DNA of 36,306 nucleotides from an uncultured Cellvibrio sp. (GTDB lineage: Bacteria > Pseudomonadota > Gammaproteobacteria > Pseudomonadales > Cellvibrionaceae), in assembly GCA_903858205.1 (NCBI GenBank), contig CAIOHY010000097.1, forward strand, positions 1 to 36,306. The letters are read 5' to 3'. The position numbers were made by a program, and so were the translations under genes. Shown one piece after another: positions 1 to 8,407 of this stretch. Positions within the stretch are counted from its first letter, which is position 1; each line of letters begins with the position of its first letter. The notes beneath the pieces are model-generated. The model was given only the letters and a program-made list of their open reading frames with translations. It was not told where the DNA came from and ran no database searches.

Positions 1-94
1 ATTGCAGTTTTCACCACATGCTCATTACTGGTATATCTGTTTATCCGCACACTCTTCTAGAAAAAGACCTTATTCATTTGTTGAGGCATCCCAA

Positions 95-577
95 ATGATT
101 CGATACCCAACAGATGAAGAATACGCTTCTTACGATGGCATGCACTGCAATGTGAAGTGGAGCGGGCTTAGCCATGACTGGCAATGTCCAGTGTGCAACC
201 GGAGCAAGCGCCAAATATTGCAGTGGGGTAAACGAGTCGGCTCAAATGCACTTCGATATGGAAGTATCGGCTGGAAAGCAGGACTCCACACACACCACGA
301 TCATGGGGCAGACATGGGGCGGGAACGCTTTTCTCCCACACTGATTTGTGGTGCTTGCAATTATTTGGATGCGCGATTGAAGCGCAAAGCAGGAGTTACT
401 GAAGAATTCTCTTTTTCACCAAGCGAAATGCGCGAATGTCTGATGCTGGCAAGGCCTAATGAGAAGATTCGCGATTGTGATATCGACTTTGAAAGAGCAA
501 AAAGTATCTACTCCGCTCTTTCCCTTATCAGAGCGTCCGCCAAGGACAGAATACTGCCTTTTTCACCCGCACTTTAG
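95..577 (+). CDS. Probable HNH endonuclease domain protein
   Basis: Small protein with the layout of a zinc-supported HNH nuclease: a CPVC knuckle (WQCPVCNRSKR), a central HTHHDH cluster, and a second knuckle CGACN close to the C-terminus. In HNH families the central histidines bind the catalytic metal and the paired CxxC knuckles hold structural zinc. The ORF track starts at a TTG at base 2. I prefer the in-frame ATG at 95, because a GAGG Shine-Dalgarno lies about 9 bases upstream and the conserved-looking part begins after it. The upstream frame stays open to the window edge, so a longer protein cannot be excluded. It stands alone on its strand. The domain class is seen directly; the biological role (restriction, mobile element or housekeeping) is unknown. 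Confidence 0.7.
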   Translation: MIRYPTDEEYASYDGMHCNVKWSGLSHDWQCPVCNRSKRQILQWGKRVGSNALRYGSIGWKAGLHTHHDHGADMGRERFSPTLICGACNYLDARLKRKAGVTEEFSFSPSEMRECLMLARPNEKIRDCDIDFERAKSIYSALSLIRASAKDRILPFSPAL

Positions 578-1768
578 CCTAAACTGCCTAGCCAGTAATC
601 ACCAATTCAATGTGGAATTATCGATACCCAGTCGTGAGCATAAACAACCAAGGTCGAACTAAATCTTAATTTTAGGGCTAGTACGTGCAACAGCAACAGG
701 AGTTGATGCCTAAGGTTTAGAGCCCGAAGTGATGTTCGCTCGTATAAGCTGCCTGAGAGGAAGCCCTCGCCCTATTAACTACCTGCGGCCAGGGGCCTTG
801 GCTTCAATAAGGAGTGAAACTCGCTTTTTGGACGCCATACCACGGGTGGCTTCTTTATCTTTATTCGTCCCATTTGCACCGGCATCGTCGTGATCATAAC
901 CTCAGTTGGAACCAAGAGTGTAAGGTAAGTGAAATGCAAGCTATCTGGATATTTGAGGATGGCCATCTTAAAGCGCGGAACCAAACAGGTAAATTAATGC
1001 GTTGGTGGTCAGCAGAAGCCACCATAGGGCTGTTTCTTGCAGACCTATTAAACCGTGACATTAACTTAACCAGATTGATTCTTTGGCCGTTATTGGAAGA
1101 CAGCAACCAAATACATAGGAAGCCATCGCCACACGTAAAAGGATGAAACACCGCTGAAAAACCCATGTACAGGGGTAAAAATGTCATCGGACCACAAAAA
1201 ACAACAGTATTTCAGTAGTGCGAGCACTTTGCCCGGACGGACGAAATATTTTTGTACGCTATGATGGCCATTACAATTTATTACACGGCATTAGAAACCA
1301 TAGTAAAAATACGCCTAAAATTGATGCTGAAATACTGCATCAACACAATAATTTAAACGCCAACAAAAAAAGATTCAAAATGCGCTGTTATAACCCCTTG
1401 AAGAGCAAGCGCTTTTGTTTCTACTACTGGCAATTTAAACAGTAAGGCGAAATAGCTCTCATTTATTGGAGAAGCCACCTCAATATACATCAGTAATACG
1501 TTGATTATTAAAGTAACTTTAATGATATTCCAAAGAGTAATAGCGTGTAACTTGCAAAGTGCCGCTACCTTTGTCCATACTTGCACAACGGTGATTTTCC
1601 AATGACATTCAGCGGAACTACTTGTTGACACCGTGCACTAATGACGTGAGAATGCCGCGCCTTTTGCCAAGGGCGACCCATGCCCGACGGAATGGTTTTT
1701 GCATAAGGACGTTTATATCTTAATCTTACAATTATAATAAAAAGCCTTAAAGACAGGAGTGATGGCAG
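578..1768. other. Gene-poor stretch without a convincing gene
   Basis: About 1.2 kb between the HNH gene and the small membrane protein. ORFs of 69-110 codons on both strands overlap one another, lack good Shine-Dalgarno sites and have no recognisable motifs. One minus-strand frame around 780-1150 is fairly open with only a few stops and could be an old gene remnant, but I could not match it to a family. No tRNA, terminator or insertion-sequence end was identified. Confidence 0.5.
1733..1738 (+). promoter_or_regulatory. Possible -10 box (TATAAT)
   Basis: A perfect TATAAT lies about 30 bases upstream of the small membrane protein start at 1769. No matching -35 hexamer was found at 16-18 bases, so this is a weak promoter call based on the -10 sequence and its position only. 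Confidence 0.35.
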
Positions 1769-1999
1769 ATGAGTGTATTTGCTATAGCAATATCGATTGT
1801 ATTTTTTTCGCTGTTAGCCGCCGAGGTTTACACACTGTGGCGCAAGAACAGAATGCATGCCACCGAGCAGCAATTTAGAGAAGCCGGAATCGTCCCTTAC
1901 GGTTCAGGTATTTGTCATGGTATGGTGCTATCCCCAGATAAAGCTGGCGTCCTCAAAGACCAGAAGAATACGCCTGCCTGGTATAACCGCCTCGACTAA
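1769..1999 (+). CDS. Small single-pass membrane protein, hypothetical
   Basis: A 76-aa protein with one N-terminal hydrophobic helix (about residues 4-21, IAISIVFFSLLAAEVY) followed by a basic patch (WRKNRMH) and a soluble tail of about 45 residues. The charge pattern suggests the N-terminus is out and the tail cytoplasmic. A GGAG Shine-Dalgarno lies about 9 bases before the ATG, a TATAAT box is upstream, and a strong hairpin terminator follows 24 bases after the stop, so it looks like a complete monocistronic unit. No family was recognised. The 475-aa membrane protein downstream begins just past the terminator, so a functional link is possible but unsupported. Confidence 0.6.
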   Translation: MSVFAIAISIVFFSLLAAEVYTLWRKNRMHATEQQFREAGIVPYGSGICHGMVLSPDKAGVLKDQKNTPAWYNRLD

Positions 2000-2022
2000 T
2001 TCAACAATAATACTGTTTTTGG

Positions 2023-2050
2023 AAATCCTGCCCAGGCAGGATTTTTTTTT
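2023..2050 (+). terminator. Rho-independent terminator after the 76-aa gene
   Basis: A 9-bp stem (AAATCCTGC / GCAGGATTT) with a 4-base loop runs directly into nine consecutive T residues. It ends only 9 bases before the ATG of the next ORF, so read-through, or a start site inside this short gap, would be needed to express that gene. Confidence 0.85.
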
Positions 2051-2059
2051 GGGACATCT

Positions 2060-3487
2060 ATGGATAATTGGGAATACATGGGGTGGGTACCCTGCCTGAA
2101 TGGACATTTGGACTTCGGGCTGATGAAAGTAGGCATATCCGGACCATTCAGTGTCGGAAAATCCCAGGATCGAGAATACATCTCCGTCAATCAATCGACA
2201 AAAAAAGAACGCGACTCTCACGAGCGAAAAATCTTTCTCCAATCTAAAGTGGACTGGAGAGACTCTGAAACATTTAATCCCGATGATGGACTTTTTAGAG
2301 TTCTGGTTTCCGCCGAGGTGACACCTTCGCTCTCAATGGACAAGCGCGCACTGCGCGGGCACATCGCCATTTACCCTATCGGCGCAGAACCCTCCTCCTA
2401 TGCCGAACGCATGGAGATGAACATTCATCGCCTCAGTCATGAGCTGAGAAATATTGCAACTGAGCGAGATAGAATTAACCTTCGACTTGGGCAACATGAA
2501 AATAACCGTTTCGACGACCTGACAAGCGAAATGAACACCCATGTGTCGGAGCTTGAAAAAATTGTTTCCGGTCAAACCGGAATAGATAAACTGGACACAT
2601 CTTACTTTTTTGCCTCGTTCGAATTCCGCATTGAGGCAAATGGGATAGTCTGGATTAAATCGGTTAAAGATAATATTCGCACAGATATCAGGTATATCAT
2701 CGCCAGGCAGGCGTATTACTTTTTAAAATATGCACTGCATATTCATAAGCATCATCAAACCAAACAGGATGCACTTACCACGATCGTCGCCCTCGGCGCA
2801 GACGAAAATGCAAAATCAGAAGCAGGCTTAAGACTTGTGTGTCAATTAAAGCGAGAGCTTACCTCACTAAATCGCATCAAAAGTAATCGTTCCCATCGCT
2901 ACAAAGATCAATTCTTTTTAAACGACACTTGCGGCATCATTGCATACGGCAAAGCACTCATCCGATCACTCCGAAACAATGAAATTTTTTCGACGGATAT
3001 TGCTGACCGGGAACTAGAGAGATTCGACGACCTGAAATCCTCCTCTGACGCACTCAACTTCAAAATGGACAAAATGCATGGAATCACCGAGCTGGTGTCG
3101 GCGAAATCCAAAGTCCTCGTCGGTTTATGCATGGGGCTATTCTACTTCATACTAGGACGGCAATTCGTCATAAATAATTCAGCCATCGATATTTCCGGGG
3201 CGGTTAATAACATCCCCAAACTACTAACGGCCAGCTCAGTATTTTGTATCGCATTTCTTATCAGCTATTTTATTTTTAAAAAGATTTATGCAAGCAAGCA
3301 CGGGCTAGAAGACCCAGATCGTGCTGAAGCTATATTCAACACACACAAGAACCGATTTTATACACGAATCGCAATACTTTTTTGCGCATGGGCAATTCTG
3401 ATGTATATAAACTACCTATTTGGTGATGCATTACTAAGTAGCCTTTCCGGGGTATTTTCGTGGGTTGGAGACGCATTCAGCGGATAA
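2060..3487 (+). CDS. Membrane-anchored protein of unknown family
   Basis: A 475-aa protein. The first 350 or so residues are soluble and charged, with a likely helical, coiled-coil-like stretch around residues 115-175 rich in E/R/L heptads. The C-terminal 120 residues hold about three hydrophobic segments: VLVGLCMGLFYFILG, a segment near SSVFCIAFLISYFIF, and RIAILFCAWAILMYI. This suggests a cytoplasmic sensor or effector domain anchored in the inner membrane. The family was not recognised. The ATG at 2060 lies 9 bases after a terminator T-tract and has no clear Shine-Dalgarno. Later in-frame ATGs (about 2078 and 2123) are alternatives. A weaker hairpin terminator follows the stop codon. A defence role is only a guess from the neighbouring operon. 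Confidence 0.7.
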   Translation: MDNWEYMGWVPCLNGHLDFGLMKVGISGPFSVGKSQDREYISVNQSTKKERDSHERKIFLQSKVDWRDSETFNPDDGLFRVLVSAEVTPSLSMDKRALRGHIAIYPIGAEPSSYAERMEMNIHRLSHELRNIATERDRINLRLGQHENNRFDDLTSEMNTHVSELEKIVSGQTGIDKLDTSYFFASFEFRIEANGIVWIKSVKDNIRTDIRYIIARQAYYFLKYALHIHKHHQTKQDALTTIVALGADENAKSEAGLRLVCQLKRELTSLNRIKSNRSHRYKDQFFLNDTCGIIAYGKALIRSLRNNEIFSTDIADRELERFDDLKSSSDALNFKMDKMHGITELVSAKSKVLVGLCMGLFYFILGRQFVINNSAIDISGAVNNIPKLLTASSVFCIAFLISYFIFKKIYASKHGLEDPDRAEAIFNTHKNRFYTRIAILFCAWAILMYINYLFGDALLSSLSGVFSWVGDAFSG

Positions 3488-3548
3488 TTTTTTAACAGAA
3501 CCTCAGCGCTGAAATATTTAAGTAATTTTGGATATACAAGAATGGAAG

Positions 3549-3569
3549 GCACCAAATCGGTGCTTTTTT
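3549..3569 (+). terminator. Rho-independent terminator after the 475-aa gene
   Basis: A 5-bp GC-rich stem (GCACC / GGTGC) with a 5-base loop is followed by six T residues, about 60 bases after the stop codon of the membrane-anchored protein. Confidence 0.7.
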
Positions 3570-3626
3570 ATTGACACTAACTCGCAGGTGTTTCATCCGC
3601 CACTGCAATAGGAATTCTCTGTCAGA

Positions 3627-3752
3627 CTATTTCTCATGCTTATGCGTTTTTAATTCCTTGTGTTTAGGCTTATTTTCTGGTGTTACACGCTGCCTTTTGT
3701 CTTCTTTGCCAGTGGATTTTGCAATTGGCTTGAGGCCAGGTTTAATACTCAT
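3627..3752 (-). CDS. Small lysine-rich basic protein, hypothetical (not in ORF track)
   Basis: A 41-codon ORF on the minus strand, below the ORF-track cut-off. It starts at ATG 3752 with a good AGAGG Shine-Dalgarno 8-9 bases upstream and ends at TAG 3627. The product is extremely basic and hydrophilic (starts MSIKPGLKPIAKS, ends KTHKHEK) with no hydrophobic core, so it is probably disordered and nucleic-acid-binding or ribosome-associated in style. The opposite-strand ORF 3571-3798 has no Shine-Dalgarno and looks like its shadow. The family was not recognised. The call rests on the start signals and a composition typical of real small basic proteins. Confidence 0.5.
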   Translation of the reverse strand: MSIKPGLKPIAKSTGKEDKRQRVTPENKPKHKELKTHKHEK

Positions 3753-4061
3753 GAGACAAACCTCTTTGTTGACTGAAAAAACGTGGCAGAAATGTTAAAC
3801 ACGCATGTGCACTCCTTTTAAATGGACATTATCCCGACCTCCCCACCAAGCAGTTAACATATAACCACTGGCTGACTATACAGCTGCATCTAAAACACCT
3901 CAAGATTAAATATTAGGCTTTTTCAGTATATAGGGGCCAACAAGCCACTCGAAGCACTACATACAGTGCTTCACATCGACATCAACATTACCAAACCATG
4001 TCACATCCCCCGCCAACTCAAACGGCTCTCAATTTCTACCCTCTTCTTTAACACCTCTAAC
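3753..4061. other. Intergenic stretch with repeats
   Basis: This divergent intergenic region lies between the 41-aa minus-strand gene and the five-gene operon. It holds an 8-bp perfect inverted repeat (3951-3972) and one copy of a 16-bp near repeat whose second copy overlaps the operon promoter. No ORF with start signals was seen. Confidence 0.5.
3951..3972. repeat. Perfect 8-bp inverted repeat
   Basis: GAAGCACT and AGTGCTTC are separated by 6 bases. Neither strand has a T-tract after it, so it is not an obvious terminator. An operator or a structured 5' RNA element is possible. Confidence 0.6.
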
Positions 4062-4102
4062 TGGACATCCTCACGACGGCATTAGATAATGTATGAATAC
4101 AT
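4062..4102 (+). promoter_or_regulatory. Promoter with overlapping palindromic operator candidate
   Basis: A -35-like TGGACA (4062-4067) and a -10-like GATAAT (4085-4090) are spaced by exactly 17 bases, upstream of the HTH gene. The palindrome ATGTAT-GA-ATACAT (4089-4102) overlaps the end of the -10 box and the expected transcription start, a classical repressor position. Another ATGTAT half-site coincides with the start codon at 4123. Autoregulation by the HTH protein encoded just downstream is inferred. Confidence 0.65.
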
Positions 4103-4122
4103 AAACTGAATCAGGTGTAATC

Positions 4123-4455
4123 ATGTATCGCCCCAAATTGGATATATGCCGTGATCTCAATCTTTGGATGGAAAAGAGCGGAAATTCGCAGGAATTCGTA
4201 GCTAATGAGCTAAATATTAGCCAGCCACACCTATCGAGGTTGCTCAGCCATGAATACGAACCGTACACCAATAGTTTTCTTGATTTATGCATTCATGCAT
4301 CAGTTGATGCTTATGATAGGGATAAATACGACCCCCTAGAGGACGACGAATTGAAGAAAACTATCAGACTATTTGTTGGTAATAGTCCAACTAAGGCGGG
4401 GCTGGTTACCAATTTGGTGAAGGCATTAGGAGATGGACCATGGGTGTCGCATTAA
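4123..4455 (+). CDS. HTH (Xre/Cro-like) transcriptional regulator
   Basis: A 110-aa protein whose first 50 or so residues fit a lambda-repressor-type helix-turn-helix: SQEFVANELNISQPHLSRLL, with the usual A-x-x-L-x-I-S-x-x-x-[LV]-S spacing. The C-terminal half is acidic and could dimerise. The start is supported by AGGTG 6 bases upstream. A palindromic operator candidate overlaps its promoter, so it probably represses its own operon, as control proteins of modification systems often do. Its 3' end overlaps the methyltransferase start by 16 bases in another frame, so the two are likely translationally coupled. The target and the effector signal are unknown. Confidence 0.8.
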   Translation: MYRPKLDICRDLNLWMEKSGNSQEFVANELNISQPHLSRLLSHEYEPYTNSFLDLCIHASVDAYDRDKYDPLEDDELKKTIRLFVGNSPTKAGLVTNLVKALGDGPWVSH

Positions 4456-5339
4456 GAAAAGGATTTGCTGAGTATTCTCCGATTGTCGATTTGCTGGTGA
4501 AGACTCGCAAAAAGGTCAAGCCGGTAATAATCGGAGGCGATCCTGGCCTCACTCCGATTTTGAGATGGGCGGGAAGCAAAAAGAAATTATTGCCAGTTCT
4601 TCTAGATCAGGCACTTGGGGAGTGCTCGGGCGTTTACCATGAGCCATTCGTAGGTTCTGGCGCTCTTTTTTTACAGATGAAAGCTAAAAAGGCTGTACTC
4701 TCGGATTTAAATCCACATTTGATGCAAGCTTACAAGCAAGTGAAAAACCATCCGGAAGCGGTATGGGAAATGCTTTCAAAGATGCCCTCAAATATTGAGT
4801 TCTACTATTCTTTAAGGCAAGTTAATTGGATCACACTAAACTCAATCGAAAGAGCCGCTAGATTCGTTTATCTCAATAGATTTTGTTTTAATGGCGTATA
4901 CCGCACTAACCTTAACGGGGATTTTAATGTTGCAAGAGGCGACGGTCACTTGGGAATTCCTAGTTGGGATATTTTTAAAGCGTTTGCAAATCGATTAAAG
5001 AAAGCGAGCCTGGTCGAGGCCGATTTTGGTGTTTCCATAGATAAGGCAGTTAAAGGAGATTTCATTTATATTGATCCCCCTTATGTGGATCTTACCAAGC
5101 GAAATCGTGGTGAGTACGGGTTAGGTTCATTTGGAGAAGAGGATATCTCTAGACTGGCACGCGCTGCCAATCAAGCATCGAAGCGAGGCGCAAAAATAAT
5201 GCTTTCCTATCGGCATTCAGATGAGCTCATCAGTTTATTCAAAGGTTGGAATGTTCGTTCCTTTGACGTTCAGCGGACAGTGTCGTGCGATATCGCAAAA
5301 CGACATGCTGCAAAGGAAATATTATTAACTAATTATTAA
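4440..5339 (+). CDS. Dam-like (D12 class) DNA adenine N6-methyltransferase
   Basis: A 299-aa alpha-type adenine methyltransferase that uses SAM to methylate adenine N6 in DNA. Motifs in family order are RWAGSK (residues 42-47), the SAM-binding FVGSG loop (70-74), the acidic DLN (89-91), LNRFCFNGVYR (145-155) and the catalytic DPPY (212-215). E. coli Dam is about 278 aa, so the size fits; the first 35 or so residues are an extra leader. AGGAG lies 7-8 bases before the ATG, inside the regulator gene. The recognition site is likely GATC-like by family but cannot be read from the sequence. There is no restriction endonuclease next to it. The methyltransferase leads instead into a phosphoesterase/ATPase module, suggesting self/non-self marking or regulation. 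Confidence 0.92.
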   Translation: MGVALRKGFAEYSPIVDLLVKTRKKVKPVIIGGDPGLTPILRWAGSKKKLLPVLLDQALGECSGVYHEPFVGSGALFLQMKAKKAVLSDLNPHLMQAYKQVKNHPEAVWEMLSKMPSNIEFYYSLRQVNWITLNSIERAARFVYLNRFCFNGVYRTNLNGDFNVARGDGHLGIPSWDIFKAFANRLKKASLVEADFGVSIDKAVKGDFIYIDPPYVDLTKRNRGEYGLGSFGEEDISRLARAANQASKRGAKIMLSYRHSDELISLFKGWNVRSFDVQRTVSCDIAKRHAAKEILLTNY

Positions 5340-5354
5340 TATAATCGGGTTCAT

Positions 5355-6569
5355 ATGGATTTTAACTCTAAGATTCGAATTGCAATAATTTCAGACCCCC
5401 ATTTTTACCAACAGGAAAAGGCACAGACTCCACCATCGTGGCTCAATATAAATGAGATGGGAGATCCACAAAATCTTTGGAAACAACTACAGGATTTAAT
5501 CACCAAAGAAAAGCTTTCAGCGGATGTTCTGCTGTCCTTGGGGGATATCACTACCTATGCCAATTCAGATGCCCTAAAAGTTGCCTGGCAATCCCATGTA
5601 TCCCTCGGTGAACAGATGGGCTGCGACATATTGGCCGCCGCAACAGGTAATCACGATGTATGCTCCCGCCCAAAAGAAGGCGCAAAAAGCCCGAGAGAAA
5701 TGGAGCATGCAACGGATCTATTTGAAAATTTGAAGCAACTTGATCCATGTTACCCTCTGCATCTGTACAACAAAGATAATCATAAAAATGCTCATACGCA
5801 CAGAGTGCATTATTTCGGAGCCGATTTTGTCATTTATGACGATGATGAAAGATTTCGATTGGTTGTACTGAATTCTTGTGCTCGACACACTACAGAAGCA
5901 AAGGAACATGAGAGAGGACGCATAGCAGCGTCAACTATATCTTGGCTGGAAAAAGAACTCGAAAAATTTAGCGACGCCCCAAAAAAAATTAACATTGCTA
6001 TGTGTCACCATAGCCCTATTCCATTGGAGGACAATAATTCAGGAACTTATGATGTGATTCACAATGGCGGGATATTGTTGAATAATCTCAATAAATGTGG
6101 CGATTGGGTAGTTTGCCATGGTCACAAACACTTCCCCAAAATTACGCATCAAAATGAATGCTTCATTTTCTCCTCCGCGAGTTTAGCTTCTTGCAGTGTA
6201 ACAGCTGATAATCAATTTTATATTCTAGATATATTTCTACGCGAAGAGGGTGGAATATCGTGTACGGTCAATGCTTGGAATTGGTTTGAAAGAAAGGGAT
6301 GGGAAAAGGCACTTAGCGTTAAAAACGGAATTTGGGATGGTTGTGGGTTTGGAACAAAAAAACACCCAGAAGAAATTGCAAAAGTTATTTCTGAAATTAG
6401 TCAAGAATTTCCTGTCGATTGGCGATTTGTCAGAGATCAAATATCCGATCTCAAATTCATACCTCCCGAAACTTTTAATAAGACCAATAAGGTTTTAAAC
6501 AATAGATACAACTTGAACATAGTTTGCAATGAAAATGGGCCGGTGGAAGTTGCAAGGATAATGAGATGA
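5355..6569 (+). CDS. Calcineurin-like metallophosphoesterase
   Basis: A 404-aa protein with all dinuclear-metal motifs of the calcineurin-like superfamily: SDPH (13-16), LGD (62-64), GNHD (98-101), CHHS (217-220) and GHKH (256-259). Such enzymes hydrolyse phosphodiesters or phosphomonoesters, including DNA ends (Mre11/SbcD), cyclic nucleotides and nucleotides. The C-terminal 130 residues lie beyond the core and have no recognised domain. It starts 15 bases after the methyltransferase stop and overlaps the ATPase start by 4 bases (ATGA). Pairing with a P-loop ATPase recalls SbcCD-like nuclease logic, but the ATPase here is not SMC-like. DNA or nucleotide cleavage controlled by the ATPase is inferred. 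Confidence 0.88.
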   Translation: MDFNSKIRIAIISDPHFYQQEKAQTPPSWLNINEMGDPQNLWKQLQDLITKEKLSADVLLSLGDITTYANSDALKVAWQSHVSLGEQMGCDILAAATGNHDVCSRPKEGAKSPREMEHATDLFENLKQLDPCYPLHLYNKDNHKNAHTHRVHYFGADFVIYDDDERFRLVVLNSCARHTTEAKEHERGRIAASTISWLEKELEKFSDAPKKINIAMCHHSPIPLEDNNSGTYDVIHNGGILLNNLNKCGDWVVCHGHKHFPKITHQNECFIFSSASLASCSVTADNQFYILDIFLREEGGISCTVNAWNWFERKGWEKALSVKNGIWDGCGFGTKKHPEEIAKVISEISQEFPVDWRFVRDQISDLKFIPPETFNKTNKVLNNRYNLNIVCNENGPVEVARIMR

Positions 6570-8407
6570 AACCAATAGCGTTTTTAGAATCATTTAACGC
6601 GAAAACGATGCAGTTAAAGAATATCGTTGATTCGTTTGTTACTTCCGAACACTTTGATGATCTCGCTGGCGTGTGGAATTCTTTATTGATTGGCCCTCGT
6701 GGAAGCGGAAAAACTACGTTATTAAGAATGCTGGAACCAAAAGCACTTAGACTATGGTCCCATCCAGACGCGGAAAATTATAGAAATGCAATCCAATATA
6801 CTGGCATCTATGTTCCCTCAGATGTTGCTTGGGGTGCGATGGTAGATTCACTGGAAGATAATGGAAAGTTAAACCCTGACTGTTACAAATTACTTTCTGA
6901 AGCAGCATTTATTACAAGTGTTTTTCAAGCATGTATAAGTGCACTGGAAGCGCGGCTCACACTCACAGAAGATGCTCCGCATGCTGATTATAAAGTTGTT
7001 ACTTTAACAAAATCCGCCCAAGAAGAAGTCTTAAAAAAAATTACAAGGCTATGGCGGCTAACAGGGGTTAGCTTATCGTTTAGCGGCCTCCGTGAAGCAT
7101 TGAAATTGCGCATGGTCGAAATTAAGGATAAAGCGCGGGAACTTGTCTACATGCCCGGACATAACGTGCAAGATCTCTTTGAAAAAATTCCATATGCCAA
7201 CCTTCCTGTTGAAGAATGCGTAGAAGCAGCTTTAGGGTATTTTGATGAAGCGATTGGCGAAAGAGATAGCAGATGGGCTTTATTATTTGACGAGTTTGAA
7301 ATTGTCCCATTTGATCTTCAGAAAGTGATAATGGCAAAGCTGCGATCAACCAATTCAAAAATAATCTATAAAATAGCACTCGCACCATGCGGCCATCACA
7401 CGCAAATTAACCTAGATAGCTTCAATTCAGACCCTATCAATGATTATAAACCTGTAACGCTTTGGTACAAAGATAAGAATGCCACCTTAAAGTTTTGTTC
7501 AAAATTATTAGCCAGTAAAATATCTAGCGACGACTCCTCATCGAACATTTTAGAACAGGCTCAAAATTTATTTGGCAAGTCGATTTATGCTGATGTGACA
7601 TCCAGTGAAGAAGACGACACACCAAAATCGAATGACTGGAATGGAAAATGGGAAGCCTATTTCATATCGCTAGAAAAAAAGGACAAATCATTTAAGGATT
7701 TTTTAACTAAAAAAGATATTGATGCTAGCAATTTAAATTCAGACCTAAGCATCATTAGGAAAATTGCACCACTTGTTGCTTTTCGAGAAGCGTTTATCGG
7801 TGATACGGGTGTGCCGAAAGCGCCTAAAAATTTCTCAGACTTCTACACCGGATGGGAGGCATTCGCCACCATCAGTGAAGGAAATCCACGCTGGTTTATC
7901 GGCATGTTAAATACGATGCTTTCCGAGACTCGTCACAGAAACTTAAGAACCGTTCCCAAATCTGTTCAGTTTGAAAAGATCAATACTACTACCGATTCGT
8001 ATTGCGCAATGCTGAAGCTATTGGCGAAAGAACATAAACAGGTTGGCTTAATTACTAAAAATCCTGTTTTTACGTTGTTGAAGGATATTGGTGACTATTT
8101 TCATGAAAGAATAATCAAACACGATTTTGCAGAAGAGATGCCATTGAGTTTCGTTGTTGATAAAGGTATTTCTCTGGAGATAGAGAACATATTGAAAATT
8201 GCTTTTAACCATGGCGCTATAGTATGTCTATCCGACAACCGTGATACAAAACAATTTCACTCGCTTACGGACTTGCGCTTTAGATTAGCCTATTTATTGG
8301 CACCGGAACTCAAGTTACCTTTGCGAGGAACCAAGGAAATAGCGCTTTCAACCATTCTTAGAACAAGGGAAGCGAAAAAGGCTCCTCTGCAGGGGTCGCT
8401 AATATGA
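6566..8407 (+). CDS. ORC/CDC6-like AAA-type P-loop ATPase
   Basis: A 613-aa protein. The N-terminus has a short leader (FLESFNAKT) and a Walker A GPRGSGKT (43-50). A Walker B follows at about residues 238-244 (ALLFDEFE). The leader plus Walker A resembles the large bacterial ATPases annotated as ORC-CDC6 family, many of which sit in defence islands; I recall this from family knowledge and could not search. The C-terminal 300 residues are probably helical and lack recognised motifs. It overlaps the phosphoesterase by 4 bases upstream and the unknown gene by 4 bases downstream (both ATGA), so stoichiometric co-translation is likely. Role inferred: a regulatory ATPase sensing DNA or a partner protein and gating an effector. 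Confidence 0.82.
   Translation: MKPIAFLESFNAKTMQLKNIVDSFVTSEHFDDLAGVWNSLLIGPRGSGKTTLLRMLEPKALRLWSHPDAENYRNAIQYTGIYVPSDVAWGAMVDSLEDNGKLNPDCYKLLSEAAFITSVFQACISALEARLTLTEDAPHADYKVVTLTKSAQEEVLKKITRLWRLTGVSLSFSGLREALKLRMVEIKDKARELVYMPGHNVQDLFEKIPYANLPVEECVEAALGYFDEAIGERDSRWALLFDEFEIVPFDLQKVIMAKLRSTNSKIIYKIALAPCGHHTQINLDSFNSDPINDYKPVTLWYKDKNATLKFCSKLLASKISSDDSSSNILEQAQNLFGKSIYADVTSSEEDDTPKSNDWNGKWEAYFISLEKKDKSFKDFLTKKDIDASNLNSDLSIIRKIAPLVAFREAFIGDTGVPKAPKNFSDFYTGWEAFATISEGNPRWFIGMLNTMLSETRHRNLRTVPKSVQFEKINTTTDSYCAMLKLLAKEHKQVGLITKNPVFTLLKDIGDYFHERIIKHDFAEEMPLSFVVDKGISLEIENILKIAFNHGAIVCLSDNRDTKQFHSLTDLRFRLAYLLAPELKLPLRGTKEIALSTILRTREAKKAPLQGSLI

Noticed and set aside
814-1187. Overlapping ORFs of 110 aa (+) and 97 aa (-) as possible genes
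   Set aside because: They overlap each other on opposite strands, lack Shine-Dalgarno sites and show no recognisable motifs.
3571-3798. 75-aa plus-strand ORF
   Set aside because: No start signals; it lies over the minus-strand 41-aa ORF, which has a good Shine-Dalgarno.
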